This document shows, piece after piece, positions 5,725-11,070 of a DNA stretch of 11,070 nucleotides. Made by a program: the position numbers and the translations under genes. The stretch covers positions 1-11,070 of the forward strand of contig JADGNS010000063.1 in NCBI GenBank assembly GCA_017883355.1, given 5' to 3'. Numbering within the stretch: the stretch's first letter is position 1; each line of letters starts with the position of its first letter. The notes under the pieces were generated by a model. It ran no database searches. It saw only the letters and a list, made by a program, of their open reading frames with translations, and was not told where the DNA came from. Source of the stretch: Candidatus Solibacter sp. (lineage in GTDB: Bacteria > Acidobacteriota > Terriglobia > Bryobacterales > Bryobacteraceae).

Positions 5725-7005
5725 TTAGTTCAACTTAATTCGTTCGTAACTGTCGTAGGCGGACATATCGGAGAGAATCACCCGGTCGCCCACTTTGAGT
5801 CCGTCCTTGATTTCGATGGTGCTCACCGAACTGCGTCCCAATACCACCTTCACCTTGTTGGCGTACTTGCCGTCCGGCTCCAGTTTGAAAATCTGCACCG
5901 TGCTCTCCTGCTGCCCGAAGACCGGCCGTCCCATGAATACCACGTCGTTGAGCCGCTCCAGCTCGATCGTGCCGTCCACGCTCAGATCCGGACGCAGCAC
6001 GCCCGGCGGCAGTGCGTCCTTGCCCATGATCAGCGCCACATCCACCGTCACCGTGCCGTTGAGGATTGAGGGATCGATGCGCGATACACGTCCCTCAATC
6101 TGACCATTACGCGTGTCGATCATGGCGTGTTGACCAATCACGACATCTTTTACTTGTGTTTCGGCAATTTTCAGCTCGGCTTTCAGCTTGGAGGCCTGTG
6201 CCACCTTGCCCAGCGGGGTGCCGGCGGCCACCTTCTGGCCCACTTCCACCGGCGAGAGAGGCGTGGGAAGCTGCTGCAACATGCCGTCGAAACCGGCCCG
6301 TACGTTTAGCTGATCGACCTGGCTTTTCTTCAGGTTGAACTGCCCGCGCAACTGATCTACCCTGACCTTGGCGGCCGCCAATTGGGCCTCTTCGGCGGAC
6401 GAATTGATGGAAATCCGCTTCTGTTCCAGTTGCAGGCGGCTGCCCAGTTGAACGGCCTTCACAGCGGAGATTTTGGCGTCCACCTCGCTGAATAACCCTT
6501 CTTTGGCCAGCGCGGCGTCGCGGTCCCCCTGGAGTTTGGCAGTGTTGAAGTCGGCATCCACCTGCGCCACGGTGGACTGCATGTCCAGGTTCGCCTTCTC
6601 CAGCGTGACCTTCAAATTGGCATAGTCGGCTTCGGCAGCCTTCATGGCGTACTCGGCATTCAGCAGGTCCGTTTCCAGTTCCTGGCTGGTCAGAATCATG
6701 ATCACGGAATCGGCCTTTACCGGTGTGCCGGGATAGATCAGAATACGCTGCACCCTGCCTTCGGTAGTGGCTGGAATCAGCATGGTATCGATAGGCACGA
6801 GTGTCCCCAGACCGCGGACTTCGCGGGTCATGGGGCCGCGCCTCACGGTGTCCGGCCACACCACGGACAGATCCACCGAGGGGGCCGCCGGCTTCAACCG
6901 GCTCACCACGACGCTGATGCCGCCCACGGCCGCCACCAGGACCACTCCGATCACAATCCGGCGGATCAACCGCTTCTTGCCGGCGTCTTTGCGTTGTATA
7001 TCCAT
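5725..7005 (-). CDS. Membrane-fusion (HlyD/MacA-like) periplasmic adaptor 2
   Basis: A 426-residue adaptor that bridges the inner-membrane transporter and the TolC channel. An N-terminal anchor (about 13-34: KRLIRRIVIGVVLVAAVGGI) is followed by the first half of the lipoyl domain (IPATTEGRVQRILIYPGTPV, about 77-96). A long helical hairpin comes next (about 108-232, rich in Ala, Gln and Leu), then the second lipoyl half (RAGFDGMLQQ to GQKVAAGTPLGKV, about 236-268), a beta-barrel with LRPDLSVDGTIEL (about 337-349), and a membrane-proximal domain ending in GDRVILSDMSAYD. This order matches MacA-type fusion proteins. I chose ATG 7005 (MDIQRKDAGKKR), a family-like beginning with GGGA six bases upstream. 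ATG 7017 would add four residues but its only purine-rich site (AAGG) is one base away. The gene follows TolC after 174 bases containing a hairpin, and ATPase 1 begins 28 bases later. Confidence 0.92.
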   Translation of the reverse strand: MDIQRKDAGKKRLIRRIVIGVVLVAAVGGISVVVSRLKPAAPSVDLSVVWPDTVRRGPMTREVRGLGTLVPIDTMLIPATTEGRVQRILIYPGTPVKADSVIMILTSQELETDLLNAEYAMKAAEADYANLKVTLEKANLDMQSTVAQVDADFNTAKLQGDRDAALAKEGLFSEVDAKISAVKAVQLGSRLQLEQKRISINSSAEEAQLAAAKVRVDQLRGQFNLKKSQVDQLNVRAGFDGMLQQLPTPLSPVEVGQKVAAGTPLGKVAQASKLKAELKIAETQVKDVVIGQHAMIDTRNGQIEGRVSRIDPSILNGTVTVDVALIMGKDALPPGVLRPDLSVDGTIELERLNDVVFMGRPVFGQQESTVQIFKLEPDGKYANKVKVVLGRSSVSTIEIKDGLKVGDRVILSDMSAYDSYERIKLN

Positions 7006-7127
7006 TTGGGTTCCCATGCCTTAAGGGCACGGCGCCTGCCAATCGCCGACAAGCGTAACATATGACGTTTCAGGCGGAAGCGCGGATAGGCGGGAATTTG
7101 AGGTGTCCGCTTGTGGGACGGGAAGTA

Positions 7128-7169
7128 CCGAAAGTGGGGCATCCCAGGGAGATGCCCCACTGCCTTCGG
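7128..7169 (-). other. Stable intercistronic hairpin between the TolC and adaptor 2 genes
   Basis: An 11-bp perfect inverted repeat (agtggggcatc 7133-7143 / gatgccccact 7151-7161, 7-base loop) is extended by an outer 5-bp stem (ccgaa 7128-7132 / ttcgg 7165-7169) across a 3-base bulge (gcc). It starts 10 bases after the TolC stop in the direction of transcription. Only three U residues follow the inner stem, so it is not a textbook terminator. It could be a partial terminator, an RNA-processing or 3'-end-protecting structure, or a copy of a dispersed palindrome. The remaining 120 bases up to adaptor 2 show no convincing promoter. Confidence 0.6.
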
Positions 7170-7179
7170 CCGGAGAAGC

Positions 7180-8829
7180 TTAGGGCTGGATGACGATACT
7201 GCGCTCGTCGAGCAGGGTACCGATCTTAACCAGCAGGTTCAGCAGGTTCTTGCGCAGGGCGATCTGGTTGGTGACCACGGTGGATTCCGATTGCGCCAGG
7301 GCGTTCTGCGCCAGCAGCACGTTCTGCGACAGTTCGGTGCCCAACTCGTACTTTTTATTCTCGGCATCCAGCGCCTTTTGGGCGAAATCGCGGGCCACTT
7401 TGGCCAGCTTCACCGATTCCTTGCTGGATTCCACGTTGGTGATGGCGTTGAGGATGTCCAGGCGGATGGTCTGCTGCGTGGAGCGCACAAACAGTGTGTC
7501 CTGTTTCTTGCGCACGATGGCGTCGGCCATGTCGGCGGAAGCCGCACGGTTCCGGATGGGCAGCGTCAGGCGGAGCCCCAACTGGTACGACGAGAACCCA
7601 AAACCGAACATCTGACCCAGAGCATCCGTGATTCCGCCGGGAATCGAACTCAGCACCGAGGTGGGTACTCCCTCGTTGAACACGCTCGTCTTTTGAAGGA
7701 ATATGCCGCCACGCCCGTTGACGGTGTAGTTGCCGGTCAAAGCCAGGTTTGGCAACAGCGCGTTGCGCGACGACTGGATCGAAAGATCGTCCACATCCAG
7801 GCTCTGCGTGGCCTGCTTGAGGTCCGGGCGATTCTGCATCGCCAACTGGATGGACTGCTCTTTGTCGTAATTGATCGATTCCACGGGCATGTCCGCGAGA
7901 TCGGTGAGCACGAGGGGCAGCGCGCGGATCTGCGGATCGAGATCGGCGCTGATCTGTTTGCGTAAGGCGTCTTCGCGCTGCGTCAGGTTGAACCGGGCCT
8001 GCGCCACGAGAACTTCGTTGGTGGCCAACTGCTGCTGCGGATTATAAATATCCAGCGGCGAAAGGGCGCCCAACTCCAACTGCTTTTGGGAAAGCTTGAG
8101 GAACTCCGCCGAGACGTCGCGGGCGCCCTCGGCTACTTTCAGGCTCTCGCGGGCCGAAACCACGTCCCAGTAGGCGCTCTCGGCGACCGAGACCAGATTG
8201 AGCATTTGGCCCTTCAAACCGAATTCGCTGATCTTCAGACGGCTCCGGGCGGTCATCAGGTTGAGCCGGTTGACGTAGGCCCCGCGGTTCTGCAGCAAGG
8301 GCTGCGAGAACTGGATGGCCAGGTTGCTGGAAAGCGCCGGGTTGTAACTGTTGAACGTGGCGTTGCTGGTGGACTTAACCCCGCCCCAACTGACCGTGTA
8401 GTTGATGCCTTCCGGCAGCGTTTGAGAGACGCTCATGGCCAGCGGTTGGTTCAGAGTCTTTAGGGTGGTGGCCCCGTCCAGGGCGCTGGTCGAAGGCGTG
8501 GTCGCCCTGGTGGTGTTAAAGCTCGCCACGGCGCGGGGATCCCACACGCCAAAGGCGCGCTGGATGGCATTCTTGGGCGTCTCCAGACTGAGCATCTGGA
8601 ACTGGATGTCCGTGTTGTTGGACAGGACCAGCGCGAGGTAGTTCTTGAGCGACAATTCCAGCTTGTCGCCGACCACGAAATCCTTCAGGCGCACCGGGTC
8701 TTTCAGCTCGACTTTGGGCTGCGTCTTGTTAAACGTTTCGCGAAAGTAGGACGGCTTGGGAAACGACGACATCTGCGCAAACGCGCCCGCCGCCAGCAGA
8801 ATTCCAGTAGTTAAGGTTCTCAACAGCAT
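7180..8829 (-). CDS. TolC-family outer-membrane efflux channel
   Basis: A 549-residue outer-membrane factor that forms the exit duct of the tripartite exporter. The signal peptide is MLLRTLTTGILLAAGAFA, with cleavage before Q19. The two TolC repeats follow. Repeat 1 covers about 58-295, with long helices (LKISEFGLKGQML to VSVAESAYWDVVSARESLKV, KQLELGALSPLDIYNPQQQL). Repeat 2 covers about 324-545, with RPDLKQATQSL, RNALLPNLALTGNYTVNG, the strand YQLGLRLTLPIRNRAA (415-430) and the helix ENKKYELGTELSQNVLLAQN (490-509). RPDL, ALLPNL, LPIRNR and the YELG repeat are hallmarks of the family. It is somewhat longer than E. coli TolC (mature about 470), with the extra length mostly N-terminal (20-60). 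ATG 8829 was chosen because it starts the signal peptide. The longer frame to 8898 would overlap the upstream permease gene. It lies 4 bases after that gene's stop, so translation is probably coupled. Confidence 0.95.
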   Translation of the reverse strand: MLLRTLTTGILLAAGAFAQMSSFPKPSYFRETFNKTQPKVELKDPVRLKDFVVGDKLELSLKNYLALVLSNNTDIQFQMLSLETPKNAIQRAFGVWDPRAVASFNTTRATTPSTSALDGATTLKTLNQPLAMSVSQTLPEGINYTVSWGGVKSTSNATFNSYNPALSSNLAIQFSQPLLQNRGAYVNRLNLMTARSRLKISEFGLKGQMLNLVSVAESAYWDVVSARESLKVAEGARDVSAEFLKLSQKQLELGALSPLDIYNPQQQLATNEVLVAQARFNLTQREDALRKQISADLDPQIRALPLVLTDLADMPVESINYDKEQSIQLAMQNRPDLKQATQSLDVDDLSIQSSRNALLPNLALTGNYTVNGRGGIFLQKTSVFNEGVPTSVLSSIPGGITDALGQMFGFGFSSYQLGLRLTLPIRNRAASADMADAIVRKKQDTLFVRSTQQTIRLDILNAITNVESSKESVKLAKVARDFAQKALDAENKKYELGTELSQNVLLAQNALAQSESTVVTNQIALRKNLLNLLVKIGTLLDERSIVIQP

Positions 8830-8833
8830 ATGC

Positions 8834-10087
8834 TTACTCGTAACGAATGGCCTCGATGGGATCCAGTTTCGCGGCCTGTACGGCCGGATAAATTCCAAAC
8901 AACAAACCGATGAACACGCTGACGCCGAAAGCCACCACGATGGATGACGTAGTCACCACGGTGGACCAACCGGCGGCCGTCGCGATGACCCGCGACAGGG
9001 TGAAGCCGAACGCGATGCCGATCAATCCGCCGACAATCGAGATGAGCACCGCCTCCGTCAGGAACTGACGCACGATATCGCCCTGGCGTGCACCGATGGC
9101 GCGCCGGATACCGATTTCGCGGGTGCGCTCGAGCACCGTGGCGAGCATGATGTTCATGATGCCGATGCCGCCCACCAGGAGCGAAATGCCGGCGATACAG
9201 ATCATCACGATTTCGAAGATGAACGACGTGCGGCGCCGCTCTTCCAGGAGACCGGCGGGCACGACGACGGTGAAATCGCCCGCGTCTTTATGGGTGGCGG
9301 CCAGAATGGCGCGCACCACGTTGGCCGTCTCGATGGAATCCACACCGGGACCCACCTTCATGTAGATGCCGTCGATCTCGTCCTTGAGATAGCTGGTATT
9401 GTCCTCAAAGCGGCGCATGACGGTGTTGAGCGGCGAGATGACCAGGTTGTTCTTGTTCATTGCCTGCACACCTTCGACGTCGGTGTCGCTGGTGGCCTGC
9501 GGGGTGAGGACGCCGATCACCTGCAGCCAGGTGTCGTTGACTTTGACGTATTTTCCGACCGCGTTGTCGTAACCCAGCAGATTGACCTTGGTGGTTTCCC
9601 CAAGCACGCAGACCGGCGCCGATGCGGTGTTCTCGTCATCGGTGAAAAACCGGCCCTGCACCATCTTGAGGCTGTTGATCTCCACGAAATTGGGCAACAC
9701 TCCGATGAGCTGCGGCTGCTCCTGGCTGGTTTTGGGCAGCAGTTTTTGCGGTTTGAAGCGCTTTCGCGGGGTAATCGCCACCAGACCCGAGACATTCTCG
9801 GAAATGGCGCGAAAGTCGCGGAAGGAAAGCCCCGGGGAAATCGCGCGCACGGTCTGCAACTCATTGCGGTCCACCGACTCCCGGGCTTCCACGATGATGT
9901 TGTTGACGCCCAACTGGTCGATGAAACTCATCATCTCTTTCTGCGCGCCGGCAGTGATGGAAAGCATGGCCACCACGGCGCCCACGCCGAAGATCATGCC
10001 GAGCATGGTCAGCAGGCTGCGCAGTTTGTGCGCGAACAGGCTGGCCATCCCCATCAATAATTCAGGACCGATATTGGAGAGTCCCAT
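8834..10087 (-). CDS. MacB-type ABC permease without ATPase domain, 417 residues
   Basis: An inner-membrane permease with the four-segment MacB/FtsX/LolC topology. Segment 1 is at about 22-45 (LRSLLTMLGMIFGVGAVVAM). A periplasmic MacB core domain of about 240 residues follows, with QGRFFTDDE and VCVLGETTKVNLLG. Segments 2-4 are at about 291-316, 345-367 and 381-403. The cytoplasmic motif EIGIRRAIGA (324-333) and the closing PIEAIRYE are family signatures. In E. coli MacB the ATPase is fused to the N-terminus, whereas here the protein begins straight with the membrane part and must use a separate ATPase, probably ATPase 1 about 3.1 kb downstream in the operon. The start at ATG 10087 lies 2 bases after the adaptor 1 stop and follows GGGGG (9 bases upstream). 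TolC begins 4 bases after its stop. Confidence 0.94.
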   Translation of the reverse strand: MGLSNIGPELLMGMASLFAHKLRSLLTMLGMIFGVGAVVAMLSITAGAQKEMMSFIDQLGVNNIIVEARESVDRNELQTVRAISPGLSFRDFRAISENVSGLVAITPRKRFKPQKLLPKTSQEQPQLIGVLPNFVEINSLKMVQGRFFTDDENTASAPVCVLGETTKVNLLGYDNAVGKYVKVNDTWLQVIGVLTPQATSDTDVEGVQAMNKNNLVISPLNTVMRRFEDNTSYLKDEIDGIYMKVGPGVDSIETANVVRAILAATHKDAGDFTVVVPAGLLEERRRTSFIFEIVMICIAGISLLVGGIGIMNIMLATVLERTREIGIRRAIGARQGDIVRQFLTEAVLISIVGGLIGIAFGFTLSRVIATAAGWSTVVTTSSIVVAFGVSVFIGLLFGIYPAVQAAKLDPIEAIRYE

Positions 10088-10089
10088 GT

Positions 10090-11070
10090 CTATTTGCCCC
10101 CGCCCATTCCGCCCATGGCGCCCGCGCCCGCGGCCTTTTTCTCGCCGTTCTTCTTATTGGCGGTTGGGTCGGCCATGGCCACAATCTCGCCCGCCGTCAC
10201 GCCGCTAGCGATCACCATCATGGACTCGCTCTGCTTGACCAGTTGCACCGGCCGCGGCGTGAACTTGCCGTCCTTGCCATGCACGTAGACCAGGAACTGG
10301 CCGTTCTTCTGGAATACGGCCTGCGCCGGAAGGTGGATCACGTCGGGCAGCTTTTCCACCTGAATTTCGACGTCGGCCAACAGCCCGGGCCGCAACAGCA
10401 CCTGAACCTGGGAGTCCTGCTCGGGAGGCAAGGGCAATTTGGCGTTCTTGCGGTCTTCGTCGGTAAAGCCCCCGGAAGTGATGCCGCGCTGCATCATCGC
10501 CGCGATGAGATCCATGCCAGCCACCGCGGCGCCGGCCCGGCCTTGTCCGCCGCGCCCCTGGCCGCCACCGCGGCCCTGGCCCGGGGTGATCCCCGCCTTC
10601 GTCATCAGGTCGGTCATCTCCTTTTGAAGCTTTTCGCGCTCTGGCGGAGAAGCCGCCTGCATCTTCTGGCGCAAATCCGTCAGCTTCTTCCGGTCATCGT
10701 CGGACATATTGCCGAAGCCGCCGCGGCCGCCGCGGCCCTGCGCATCGCCACCACCTTGCCCGCGGCCCTGTGTGTCGGCGCCCGCCGCGCCGCCATCCTG
10801 ACTGCGGCGGCCGCCGCCGCCGCCCCCGCCGGCGCCGCGCTGGCCGCGCCCGCCGCTATCGCCCTGATCGTCGATCCCCGGCTGCACGGGCGGTGCGAAG
10901 GGATTCACGCCGGCGTTGATGCCCTTCTTGGCATTTGCTTCGGCCGTGGCCATGATGCGCGCGATGTCCGCCGGCTTCATGCCCACGCCCGCCAAAAGTT
11001 GCGGCATGTCGACCGCGAAGACGACGTCGAACTTCTTGGAGGGATCGCCGCTGAAAACGTCCGACGTGGC
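10090..11070 (-). CDS. Membrane-fusion adaptor 1, C-terminal part, with a Gly/Arg-rich insert
   Basis: The frame stays open to the right edge (326 residues visible), so the N-terminal anchor, lipoyl domain and hairpin lie outside the window. The internal ATG at 11007 is not the start. The visible part begins in the beta-barrel (DPSKKFDVVFAVDM) and resumes it with VQVLLRPGLLADVEIQVEKL (10348-10407). It then runs into the membrane-proximal domain (VIHLPAQAVFQKNGQFLVYV, FTPRPVQLVKQSESMMVIAS, GVTAGEIVAM). This order identifies a MacA/HlyD-type periplasmic adaptor. Between the two barrel parts lies an insert of about 190-200 residues that the family normally lacks: a helix (MKPADIARIMATAEANAKK), a Gly/Arg/Gln-rich stretch, a charged helical pair (DDDRKKLTDLRQKM and PEREKLQKEMTDLMTKAG) and a second RGG-rich stretch. 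A Gly/Met-rich tail ends the protein. The gene is followed after 2 bases by the 417-residue permease, its likely partner. Confidence 0.88.
   Translation of the reverse strand, partial: ATSDVFSGDPSKKFDVVFAVDMPQLLAGVGMKPADIARIMATAEANAKKGINAGVNPFAPPVQPGIDDQGDSGGRGQRGAGGGGGGGRRSQDGGAAGADTQGRGQGGGDAQGRGGRGGFGNMSDDDRKKLTDLRQKMQAASPPEREKLQKEMTDLMTKAGITPGQGRGGGQGRGGQGRAGAAVAGMDLIAAMMQRGITSGGFTDEDRKNAKLPLPPEQDSQVQVLLRPGLLADVEIQVEKLPDVIHLPAQAVFQKNGQFLVYVHGKDGKFTPRPVQLVKQSESMMVIASGVTAGEIVAMADPTANKKNGEKKAAGAGAMGGMGGGK
10528..10863 (-). repeat. Low-complexity Gly/Arg/Gln coding repeats inside adaptor 1
   Basis: Two glycine-rich tracts (10711-10863 and 10528-10584) repeat short units such as GRGQGGG, GRGGRGG, GQGRGGG and GRGGQGR. 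They flank a charged, helix-prone segment (10591-10707). At DNA level these are degenerate ccgccgcggcc/cgccctggcc repeats on the plus strand. The frame stays open throughout, so they are read as protein. Such tracts can expand or contract by slippage. Confidence 0.75.

Noticed and set aside
7021..7127. Possible promoter for adaptor 2 around TATGTT (minus strand)
   Set aside because: The hexamer is a poor -10 match and no -35 is present at the right distance, so I cannot support it.
8830..8898. N-terminal extension of the TolC-family protein
   Set aside because: It overlaps the end of the permease gene and would place the signal peptide internally. ATG 8829 is the natural start.
10528..10863. 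CRISPR-like or tandem DNA array
   Set aside because: The units are irregular and short, keep an open reading frame and have no spacers. They are codon-level Gly/Arg repeats of adaptor 1.

Overview
The window looks like chromosomal DNA of a high-GC Acidobacteriota member, probably close to the Solibacter/Bryobacter group. The main clue is an 806-residue duplicated MacB/FtsX permease of the type called ADOP (acidobacterial duplicated orphan permease), together with uniformly GC-rich coding sequence. This placement is inferred from gene content. No marker gene is present.

Layout, left to right. Bases 1-326 (+) hold the last 107 codons of a phosphohexomutase. It converges with a 167-residue protein of unknown function (381-884, -). 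Next comes a perfect 32-bp inverted repeat with a 7-nt spacer (934-1004), the most striking non-coding object here. From 987 to the right edge every gene is on the minus strand and the spacing is tight, so I read it as one operon entering from the right edge: membrane-fusion adaptor 1 (10090 to beyond 11070) > 417-residue MacB-type permease without an ATPase domain (8834-10087) > TolC-family outer-membrane channel (7180-8829) > 174-nt gap with a strong hairpin > membrane-fusion adaptor 2 (5725-7005) > ABC ATPase 1 (4983-5696) > exported DUF4097-like protein (4166-4948) > ADOP permease (1694-4114) > ABC ATPase 2 (987-1685), which ends inside the inverted repeat.

Together the genes describe a MacAB-TolC-type type VII ABC export system split into separate polypeptides: adaptors in the periplasm, permease plus ATPase in the inner membrane, and TolC in the outer membrane. 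It is unusually rich, with two adaptors, two permeases of different architecture, two ATPases and a periplasmic beta-repeat protein. The simplest pairing is ATPase 1 with the 417-residue permease and ATPase 2 with the ADOP permease, but this is inferred only from gene order. The substrate cannot be read from the sequence. No RNA genes, CRISPR arrays, transposase genes or phage genes were seen. No gene-free stretch exceeds 300 bases.
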